64,000 nucleotides of DNA from Caenorhabditis elegans (lineage: Eukaryota; Nematoda; Chromadorea; Rhabditida; Rhabditidae), in contig NC_003283.11 in NCBI RefSeq assembly GCF_000002985.6, forward strand, positions 8,928,001 to 8,992,000, in the 5' to 3' direction. Position 1 is the first letter of the stretch, and every line of letters begins with the position of its first letter. Made by a program: the position numbers and the translations under genes. This document shows positions 11,939 to 22,800 of the stretch, piece by piece. The notes beneath the pieces are model-generated. The model saw only the letters and a program-made list of their open reading frames with translations, was not told the DNA's origin and made no database searches.

Positions 11939-14900
11939 TTATTTTCCTGAAGTTTTGAAAAGATATTCAAGTTGTGGAGGAACTGTTGGCAAGAGATCAG
12001 GTGGTGGTTGGAAGTTCTTGGCGAATTTTACGAACTGAAACAAAATTGGCTTTTTTTTTTTGATTCATTCAATTCGTTTTTTTTTTTCGAAAATTTAAAG
12101 ATTTTTTAAAATGTTTGTACCTGATCTTTGAATACATCCATAGCTCCAGCAGTATTAGCCCATCTTTGAAGTCTTTGAAGATTATCTAATCCAATTGTTC
12201 TATCAACATGACCCAACAATTTAGCCTGTGAATCTAGTTTTTGAGATCCGAGAGCCACTTCCAAAATATCAATGAAAGCTGCCTCTGGTGGAGTTCCGTT
12301 CTCAAAATGATCAATAACTTGGTTGAATCCTGTGTCGGCCTTGCTTAAAACACTCAAAAGAGCCGATGGTTTTACAGTTGTTCCAGTATTTTCAACTTGA
12401 TCAACTTCTTGTCCACTGTATGGAGACTTCCCTGCTGCGGCACCTCCAAGACCAACAGCTGGAACTGGTGGTGGGGGAGCTCCGCCTGGGAATACTGGGG
12501 GTCCGTATCCGTCTCCAGTTGGTCCCTTGGAACGAGAGAGTGCCGATTCTCCAGTGAAAAATTCTTCCTCTGTTGGTCCGGCGGCTGCCGTATCTCCTCC
12601 GAAATCTGGATCAGGTCCCGATGGTGGTGATGGTGCAGCTCCTCCAAATGGAGATCCGCTTCCGAAGCCACCACCACCACCTCCGAATCCTCCTCCCCCA
12701 CCTCCGAATCCACCGCCACCGCCTCCGCCTCCGAAGCCTGGAAACCGAATTTTTCGTTATTTTAAACTTAATTTATCAAGTAAAACTAGTGTTATCTTTG
12801 TATACTCATCCTGAAAAATTAATCTACTTTTTTCAAAAATATTTTTAACTTTAAAAAAGCACATACTTCCGAAGCCTCCAGCGCCTGCAAACTCTTTTGG
12901 TGGTGAAACTGGACGGAGACCCGAATTTTGAGGAATTACAACTGGCTCATCCTTGTCGATTGCAGCATTTGGTTGTTTTCTAAATCACATCTTTTCATGA
13001 ATATAAAATTTTAAGATTAATTACCGTTGAACATGTTTTGGTTTCTTTGGAACTGGCTTCATTGTTGTAGTTGCTGGTGTGGTAGTTGTTGGTGCTGCAG
13101 TTGTCGTGGTTGTTTCTTTTTTGGGCTCCATTTTGTCAGCTGGCACATTGAAATTAAATCCTTGTGGTCCACCTCCAACTCCGAATCCGATGTTCTGGAA
13201 CTCTGGTGGCAGCTCAGATGGTCCGAATCCAAATCCTGCTCCTGAATCTCCTGGTGGTCCGAGAACTCCGGAATCTCCATTTCCAACAATTCCAGAGTCA
13301 CCAGTACCAACAAGGCCAGACTCTCCATTTCCAACAATACCAGAATCTCCAGTATCAATAATTCCTGAGTCTCCTCCAGAAATTCCGAACGAAGCTTCAA
13401 CAGGAGCTTCTGTGGTAGTGGTTGTAGTTGTTGGACGACGAGAAGCAGTTGTTGGTGGTACGTAGATTGTGGTAGTTTCTGGTGGAAGAGTTGTTGTTCC
13501 ATATCCAAATTTAGCTCTGGCATTATTCATGAATGGGGTAAGATTTGGATCTTCTGGCATTGGAAGTTCAGCTTTCTCTCCTAAATGATTATATAAGTAA
13601 GTAGCAAAGCAACAAACGCATAGAAAATAAATTTTTGGATAGACCCAAAAGCAAATAGAAAATAGAAGCACCAACCAGGACGACGAATCCTCAGACGAGG
13701 GCGAACGGACAATTTTTCTTGCACAAATTTGACACCTTTCAGAATAGGTTTTGTACGAGAATGATAATTGCCAGAAATTGGTAGCTCAGCAGGCAGAATT
13801 GGTTGCGGTTCGGGTTCGGACGGAACAAATCCTAAAGCACAATTACATTCAAAGCCACCAGAAAGAAACACGAAATATTACCCAAAGCACATAAACATTC
13901 AAACAATTCAAAATGGACTAACCTTGGTCTAATGGGTTTACAACATGAAGAATCGGTTGGTCAATTGCTGGACGTTCAACTTCAACCAACTTTTCCACTT
14001 TCTTTGGAGCATTCAACTGGCGGATAGTGTAATGATGGCCAGAGTGGGAAGATTCAGATGATTCCTGGAAAAGTTTTTTCAAATAATATGATGCCGTTTG
14101 TGAATAAAACACAATTTTTAGATTTTAAAAATTCGATAATTCATTTGATAAACAAATATTTGGAGCGATATTAAAGTATTCTGGTTAAAAAACTATGAAC
14201 TTAGTTGAGCAACTGGCATAAATTTTGCTGAAGGCAAATCCAAGACTTGTTAAAAATATAATCACATCTGGACCCTTTTTCCTAAAATTTACAGTTGTTT
14301 ATAAACTTTTTTGAATCTTTTACTCAAGTTTTGTCAGCTTTTCAGCCAAGTTTTTGAAGATTTTGGCAGGAAATTGACTCAAAATGCCACGTAATTTTTT
14401 TCGTCTACTAAAAAGTTCAAATAAATCTTACAGTGTTGAGAAGTGGATGATTGATTGTCTTAAAATTGATACCCAATCTCTTCCATCTTGCTTCAATTCT
14501 CTTTCTTCTAGCTTCATCCAAACTCTTTCCATACTTGGTCAGAGTCTGAACAACATATGTTGTTGGCACAGTTTCTGCGGAAGATTCAGCTGACTCGGTT
14601 GTGGATGACGTCACAATTGGACGTGATGCTCTTGGTGGTGCAACAGCGCGTGGTACAAACACCTGATCCTGTAAATGGAATGTGGTTTTCAACATGATCT
14701 GACGCAGACTTTCGATTGAAACAAAAAGCTGGAGATAAGCGAGGTCATCGCCGCGGGAGAGCTTAGTTTCGTTTTCGGGTGGAAGCGAGAGTGAGAGAAT
14801 CTCGATTGTCTCTCTTCTTCTAATTCACTCGCTTCCCTTTTGCGTGACCGAGACAGAGGGCATGCAGGCTTGCAAACCAGATTTTGCGGTTTCGATTTCG

Positions 14901-16022
14901 AGATTCGCAAGTGAGAAAGAACTTGTGTGGATGAATGTGCGACAACGTAGGGGGCCCCCATTCCGAAACTCTGGATGACATGCCACATATTGTCCCTTTT
15001 GAATGTGTGTATGTTGGGTGGTGGACAACAAATATGCATGCAGAAATGTAGTTTTTTCTAGCATCCATCGTTCTTTTTCAACAAATCGGTTGGTATCGGA
15101 TGGCAAATCTTTTTGATGATTTGTTCCTTCTTTTCACCGTCCTTACGATTACGTCAGAGAGTAGTAAGGCAAAAAATGAGTCAGATGGGACAAGGATGGA
15201 TATGGATAGAACACGTTTTTGCCCTTGTGAAAGGTTTTTTTTCGATGCCAGTGTAGACCTTTGACGCCTAACTGACCTGTTCGGAATCTTCAGTTGAGAC
15301 ACGGGAAGGTTGACGACGACGATCAGAAAACTCGTGTGTTGGTGAATGTTCTACTATTTGGGGAATCGGCCGAAGCATCTGGAGTTTAAAAAAAAATGAT
15401 TAGAATCATCAAATGACGGTTGATATAACTAACCCTTAACCTTCTGATTCCATATAGTCGTCTGTGAGAATGTGGAGCATCTCCGAAAGAAGCATCGTTT
15501 ATTTGCTGAATTAATTAAATTTCAATTTCAAATACTGCAAAAAATCTTTCATGAAATATATTTACCTTTAGCAAAATTATTTTTATCGAATAAAAAATTT
15601 TTTTTTCCAAAACTACAAGACGTATAATGACGAAAGCTTCCAAACTCGGTAGCTTATAATTTTTTCGCTGCCAAATCAGATTTTGAAATTTTGTCAGAAG
15701 ATCCCATTATGTATACAGTTTAAGCTAAGTTTTACGCGAATCGTCATCTGTTTTTTTTCTGTACGGTTCGGTTGTTCGTCATCAATCTCATGCAACGATC
15801 TATCGACGAACGACGTTCGCTCTTTTTTCTTGTTGTTGTTTTTCCGATTAGGTAATAAATAAACATAATTTGCCGTGGATGGTGAGACGAATGAATGAGA
15901 ATATAATTAGAGGAAAAGATGATGAGAGAGTAAGACTCTTGATGAGTCTGAGTGGGAGAACTTACCGCGTATGTAGACACTGCTTGAATGACCAATACGA
16001 GAGACAGTAACCGAATGGGCAT
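11939..16022 (-). CDS. Secreted low-complexity protein, 715 aa, function unknown
   Basis: Ten minus-strand exons join in phase: 15966-16022, 15434-15505, 15277-15378, 14432-14668, 13923-14064, 13676-13831, 13025-13580, 12867-12979, 12121-12737 and 11939-12034. They give 715 aa. The first exon (MPIRLLSLVLVIQAVSTYA) is a textbook signal peptide cleaved near the exon boundary, so the product is secreted or matrix-associated. Next comes an Arg/Pro/Ser-rich region. The long central exon holds Thr-rich blocks (TTTTTTT) around an 8-residue Gly-Asp-Ser-Gly repeat. A poly-Gly segment (GGGGGGF units) follows. The last 110 or so residues are different: ordinary, probably helical and without repeats (for example ALLSVLSKADTGFNQ). 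This C-terminal part is the likely conserved domain. I know no function. A cuticle or extracellular-matrix role is only a guess from composition. Confidence 0.85.
12655..12735 (-). repeat. GGN tract encoding poly-Gly/Phe
   Basis: Within the ninth exon of the secreted-protein gene, a CCN/CCTCCG-rich tract on the plus strand encodes blocks of six or more glycines separated by single phenylalanines on the minus strand. It is an in-frame simple repeat, prone to length change. The proline-rich frame on the opposite strand is an artefact of this composition. Confidence 0.8.
13240..13385 (-). repeat. 24-nt coding tandem repeat (GDSGIVGN-type)
   Basis: Five to six in-frame copies of a 24-nt unit encode variants of G-D-S-G-I-V-G-N (with E for D, T for N and L for I) inside the seventh exon of the secreted-protein gene. 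Copies differ by a few bases, so this is an older expansion kept in frame. The spacing of Asp-Ser-Gly every eight residues is regular. Confidence 0.85.
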
Positions 16023-19000
16023 CGTGTCTCGGGACGGGACACGGCAGCCGTCTTTGGTGACTTCTGGAATTGGCAGATTCAGAGAGATGACGTGGCAGAA
16101 AGAAGAGAGAAAGAGAAGTAATTAAAAAAGCATACAATAAACTGCGAAAGCTTCAAGCTGTGACCTAGATCGTGTACGCTCTAGAGTTTATTGGTGTAGC
16201 CTGTGTGTGTGGTAAAAGTTTCTATTGGTTTTTTTAGACAGTGGGAGTAAAGAAATGTGAATCCAAGGCGAAATAAACAGTAGCTGGAGGACATAACACA
16301 GAGGGGGCAAGGGGGAGGGAGAAGCTGAAGGAAGAAGATGAAGGTGGCCGTAGAATGAAGCGTCGCGACTATCTAAGAGAGAATAAGACGGTGTAGAAGA
16401 AGAAGAAGCCTGTCGGAAGAAGTTAAGGACTCTGAGACGCAGACGGTCTGAACATTCAAAGACAGGATTACGGTGAGAAGGCGATACATGACTAGAGGGG
16501 ACCCGATGAAGATGAACATTTCCGAGGGGGTGGCAATGCAGAGGAATGAATAAGAAAAAAAAAAGACGATGATGAAGAGCTCTGTTCTAACGAACTGTTG
16601 AAAAGTGCTTTCGAAATGGATTTCTTGTTGTTTGTAGAAATAATGTTTAATTGTGGAAGACTATCTATTTGGAGGTTACGATTTCCAACTGAACTACAAT
16701 TAAAGTTTGATTGAAGCTTCTTGAAAATATTAGTTTTATTGCTAATTTTCAATTCCAGCTCATCTGAAAATTCAAGAAAAAATCTAAATTTAAAGATCTT
16801 AATAATTTTTGTAAATAATAGCTGATAGTGAGATGTAATCAATTAAAATTGAGCAACGGTGTTGCAAAACTAGTAGTGAAAAAAAGTAAAATACTGTTCA
16901 TTTTGACATAACTGGCAATGCGCCAAACCTACCAAAAAAACGGGTTACTAGACGATAACAGATAACAAAGCTTCTGATAAAATGATTGGAAAATAAATTG
17001 AATTGAAATTAAGAAGTGGAAAGTGCGAAAATGGAAAAAGAGAGAAGTTGAAAATGTGTATTATCTCGTGAAACGGATCAATTATAACACGGAGAGACAC
17101 CAACAGAATTCAATCGAGAAACGATCCGAGGTATGAAGCGGTTGAAACGGGCGGGAATGACAGTCAACGGACGTGCGTGCTTTTCCTTCTCTCCACAAAA
17201 CCAAATCAGCTTCTTCTTCTCGCCGGACAGCCGAAGTAGCGACCGCCTGATAGATGATGACACCGAATTAGCTTCTTTGGATTTCGGAAAACGGATTGAT
17301 GAAGAACGGCGTGATTTACGAGCCAATTTCGACTAATAAATCGACTCTGGCCAATTTTGGACCACTAATTGCCAATCTGCTGATTCAATGATTTAAAGTC
17401 TGCCGGAGGAACAAACGACTTTAGTTAATTTAAGATACGCGAATAAAATAGTGTTCCAGCTATTGAGATGAAGTATACATTTCCTTTAATAAAAAGGAAC
17501 ACTGAAAATATACTTTTTTAAAAGTTATAGTAAAACTAACCGTAAAACTAACGAATCAGTATCAAAGTGATTAATCAGCATGTCTTGGAACAGTGATCAG
17601 ATATAAACTAGAACTTTTTATAATATATTTTTATACATACAGTAGACTTTATAAAACCAAAACGAAAATTGATTATTAGGGAAACTTTCTCCTAATTATT
17701 AAAAGGAGAAAGAATGGTTTCCAAAAAAGGTAACCAAATGCGAGAAATATTCTAAATACAGTTTTGCGCATATCAGGAAGTGTGCATTGTGGCAGATTTC
17801 GAGGGTGTGCACCATGTGTGTCAATGTGGCAATGGACCTGATGGGCAAATCGATATCATACTGCTAACACTGTTTGGAACATTAACTTTTATTGTCACAA
17901 ATAGAAAACACGGAGAAAAGTTTTCTACATTGGAAGTTGTTGAATCTATCATATTAAGAAGACTACGGTAAAAGGTGCGACCGATAAATTTGAGTGAAAA
18001 ATCCAGAATGGCATGCAAATCTTGCCATGCACCTTCATATATCCATATCGGCAAATTCAATCGCTTTTACTTTTTGAAATATGTCCGAGGGCATACTTTC
18101 ACACAATCTCTCTCTCGCTAGTTTTTAATGCAAATTGTAGAAAACGACATGGAAGAGAGAGTGGATAAAGAAGAAGAAGTTGAGATATTCCGGCAAAAAA
18201 AGAAACACTGAAAGTGAATTGTCTAAAAAGGGCGAAGAAAGGGGAGGATATGAAGATGAAAACGAGTTAATAGTCTTCCGATGGCCATGTTTAGTCGTTC
18301 GAATGGCAGGAAGTCAATCTAGACATCGTGCCAATTAAGGAGAGCTTCATTGGAATGGCAAAAGTGTACACTACTGTTGTTGCGTAACAGGCGGGGAGAA
18401 AAAGGCTAAGGGACTAAGATATCAAGGTTTATCACTGAGGACAAGCGGGTTTTTTAGCCTGTTGATTATGGGCGAGGTCGACTGGATAAAGATATGATAA
18501 AAAGATCTGAATAGAGGTGATGACAGATTGAGAAAGAGAGAAAAGGCTTCAAAATGAATTGAAAGATATACAGAATTAAAAAAAATCAGGGTGATGATTT
18601 AATGTTTCTCTGTTCTTTTTCATCAGAGGAAAGAAAACTGAAAAAAAACTGTGGAAACAGTAAAATCGTAGAAAACGAAAATAGAGAATGAGAGTTTAAT
18701 AAGATGATTCGAGAATTTCAAATAGTATCCAACTGTGAACATCATTTGAATAATTTCAAAAACAGAAAGGAATCCGGACACTATTGCGGATCAGGTGGAT
18801 TCTTTGAATAATTAGACTGATCCCGATATTTTCGAATCAAATTGTTTTTGTGATTGATGTTTTGTAAACGTTTTTCGATTTTCTTGATCACTTTTTCTCT
18901 ATAGAAGTAATACTATCAATTTTGGAATATGTAATCTGCAATTGTAGGCCAAAAACAACAGTTTTCTCTGATTATGAGAAATACGTTTTATTATGAATGC

Positions 19001-19810
19001 TACTTTTTTTGAGCTCTAAATACCAAAATGAGTTATTTAAAATGTTCAACTACCGCCGTATTTCTAATAGTCTAGCACGCTCAACTGCGTCGGCTCATAT
19101 CTCGAATACATACATTTAAGTTCATCAAAAATTGATAATTGCCAAAAACATTTATATTTCTCATACTATAGTTTTTAAAATTCTTTCTTTGGTATCTCAA
19201 AAATCATCCGAGATAAAAGGTGTCAAAGTAAATTAATGTGTGCAAGACTATTAGAGGCATTCCGGGATGTATCCAGAGGGTTATCTGACTGTCTGATCTT
19301 CAGTTATAGTGGAAACATCTTGCAGTACTTTGTGACGTCACAAATGTTTTTCTACTGCTATGTCACAGTAAACTGTTTGTATTCTGTTGTAAGAAGTATT
19401 TCAGGGATTTCAGGAAATTGAATAGTGAAGTGTCTCTACCGTATTCCTCTATTTATTAGTATTCTACTTTGTCAGCTTTTATATAAGTTTAACATACAAC
19501 ATATTTTTCATTCGCTGTTCCTATCGTTTGTAGTTAATTATTTATTGATTCAAAATAAGCCTTTCAGAATGATGTAGCAGGATGCAAAATTAATAGAGGT
19601 GATACGGTAAGCGTTCAAAACGGTCAGACTCGGTTACTGTAGTTCTAAATGTGTTCACTATCCGCGCATCATGTACGTGATCACGCGTGAATGAGTTTCT
19701 TCGTTTTCTCTTGTTTTACCAACAAAAATTGTTTCGTATTCTTCCAACGTGGACTATTTCTATTATTTTTCAAATCATTTCACATTAAAATGTTTTAGTC
19801 ATCACAATCA
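16023..19810. promoter_or_regulatory. Divergent intergenic region between the secreted-protein gene and gck-1
   Basis: About 3.8 kb lies between two divergently transcribed genes. The first 500 bp upstream of the minus-strand start are purine-rich on the plus strand, with many GA repeats. Small open frames (for example 17133-17336) lack phase-compatible neighbours. I see no RNA gene or mobile element. Promoters of both genes presumably lie here. Confidence 0.45.
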
Positions 19811-22800
19811 ATGACAACGACATCATCAGACGAACTTCCTCGACAGGCGGACGACGATTCAATGAAATGGGATCGAATTTATATTCAGGTAAGGTTGGAG
19901 AATACCTCCTGCAATGTCCAAAGTAATTGTAAAACACTATTGACCGTTGAGATTATAAAAACTTTTGCGGGCCGGCCGACTGACACAACAAATATGAATA
20001 ATCCGAAATTGTACTATTTTCCTCGTTCTGTCATTTTCTTCCTTACGTGTCTTTCACTCCGAAAAATGACCTCTTTGAGCACAAAAAGCTGAACTGACTT
20101 TGTATCGAATTTCACCCATTTCGCGACTTCTTTCAAGTGTGCACGGTCTGAGAATTCGGTCTAGGGTTTTCACTGCTTTTTCGATTTCTCGATTTTCTCA
20201 ACTTCTTCAAACATGGCGGCAAAGTTGACCAGCATCTCTGTTGTTTTCTAAAAATAATTTTTTTTTTCAATTTATCTTATAAAATTTTGTAAAACGTATA
20301 ATTCTAATGATTGCGTCCAAAAATACCTAATGTTTCACAAGACATTCGAAATCAGGTCGGATTTATTTAAAAAAATATATATTTTAAGAGTTAAAGATTT
20401 TTTACAAGAGTTAAAAAACGCTGGATCAATTAAATCTGTTCGGTTTTGCTCTGAACGATCACACTTGTGTTTGTCGAGCTGTCATTTCCCTTCTTATTTC
20501 CACAGACGAAACTCTCTTTACTCGTGTTATCGAAATGCATCACGCATCAGGAATTTTTATGGCATAATTCTGCCTCCTTATCGATTCGCTCGTTTCACCT
20601 ATCGTTTTATTTTTTTGGCGCCTTCTGTCCTTTCTCTTCGATTTCCTTTTGATTTGCATTTTCGCTTCTGAAAAATCGGAGCTTGTACAATTTTCATTAA
20701 TTCAGGTATGGACGATCATCGTTTCACTGACACAATTTTGAGAACAACTAATGTTCAATCTGCGATACAAAGATTTGAGAAACGAGCCCCTGTTTCTGCT
20801 CCACCATATCGAGAATCTGAGCCATTCAGAGAAGTTTTGAAAGATGAACCGGCACCACCATTTTTACAAAAACAGAATTCCTATGATTCACCGTTGTTTG
20901 TCAACACTAACATTGTGTATCCTGTGGAACAAAATTCATATTTTCCACAAATCACACCTCCACGCGAGCATGTGACATATGGAATTATGAATGATTCCAA
21001 AATGGATGATTCTATCGATAGTGCCACGTTGAATAGATTCGAGACTGGTTTCAAACCTTCGAATTTCGGAAAAACCATACAAGGAATTTACAACTCAACA
21101 GAGCATCCACAGCAAACACCAGAAGTTGTACTACCATCGAGTTTATCAGTTGATCTGAATGTCATGTCACCTGAAGTGTCACCTCCAAAACCAGCTGAAC
21201 GGCGGAAGGTGGTTAAACCAATTGAAGATAACAGCGTGAGTCGGAATTGAAAGCAGTGCATTATTATTTTCGAAAAACAATGTGACTCTCATATCAAAGT
21301 GTTTTATATTTATGACCGTTTTCGAATAATTTTCCCATTTTTAACAAAAAATGTAGACCTTGGATGGTTGACCAGATACATAAATCATTTTATAAGCATA
21401 AAAGATAAACCTAGTTGTACAAATTCCTCTTTCTGATGTCTTTACTAGCTAAATTTCATTGGAAATTTGCGAAAACTGGAAGCAATTTCACTAAAAATAA
21501 ATATTTACCACTGTCTCTGCAAGTTGTCGTAAGATGTGGTGTTTGCGTACACATTTGAACTCTGAGCTGATGATTTATTTTCTTTTCCGTATTAGCTCAG
21601 TTTTTATCATTCCTTCCCCTTTTATTGACAAAATACTCGACCTCGAGTGAATTTTCAATGGATTTCACAAATTTTGGGTCCGAAATTGAGGTAAGCTTAT
21701 GAATTTTCAACCGAAAACCTTTAAAAAATCTGTTTGTTGAGGGTTACAGTAGATATTTGCTCGGCACAAAAGTGCAATTGTGTGTAGTGTGTGTTTTTTA
21801 GTACTCTTTCCGTCATAGTCAAATACTAGTTTTGATTCCGATTCGAATTCAGGCAATTAGAGAGTGAAATTGTGTCGAATAATTGAGTGTTCCATTTCTG
21901 AACTGATACGCCACCACATGCATTCAAATTCAATTTGTAATGCCAATCACATTGAAACAGAAATGTTTTACGGGATTCTTATTCATTTCTCAATGGTGTC
22001 CTCATTCTGGCGCTTCCTTCCTGAAGTACGTCTACGTTCTCTTCCGTACGTCGTTCCAATGAATTTGTATCCGGCGGACGCGTACTGCGTGATGGTGGGA
22101 GGGTAGCCAACCGAAGCAAAACGTCCTCTCTCGTTCGGTTGACGAGGACTGTACGGCCGTCTGCCATACACTAATCTGTCGCTTTTCTCCTCATTTTCGA
22201 TGCATTTTATCCTTCTGGAGTGGGGGCTTCTAATCCAAAACTTCGCTCAGCATCTCCCATTCTCTTCGATTTGTGTCACTTTCCAAGAAATTTATGAATC
22301 TAATCCCATAACAGATGAAGATGGTTTAAATGTGCGAAGTAATCATTCTTCTTTCAAAATCGTTACTACGTTGGAATGCAGTCTGTTTGCTCAAAACGTT
22401 TAGTATCCTCCTCCTTTATTCTCCCAGTTTCTCGGCCGTTTTTTCAACTGCTCGGAACGTACGCGATTTGCAAAATCGGACGGTTTTTGATCAGGCAGCG
22501 GTAATTAGCACTCTAATACCGTTCACACGTTCTTTCTCCACGTTTGAATACACAATTGCAAAGACTTTGTATTACTTGTGAAATTATTTATTTCATGACG
22601 TTTGTCGTTTTATTGTCAACTGCAATCGCCACAAAATATTATCTAGACGTTTCATGACTCTTTATGCTCCGGTTCGATATTTTTTCTTGGAATGGACACG
22701 TTTTCCAGCCCCACCCTTATTTAATCTCATACATATGTCTGATTCCACATGAACAAATCGAGTATTGATGCTCCAAAATCGCTACACTTGGGTTTCCTAG

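Noticed and set aside
12527-12814. Plus-strand poly-proline open frame
   Set aside because: Antisense shadow of the poly-Gly exon of the minus-strand secreted-protein gene.
13079-13465. Plus-strand 128-codon frame
   Set aside because: Antisense shadow of the GDSG-repeat exon, whose minus-strand frame has matching splice phases on both sides.
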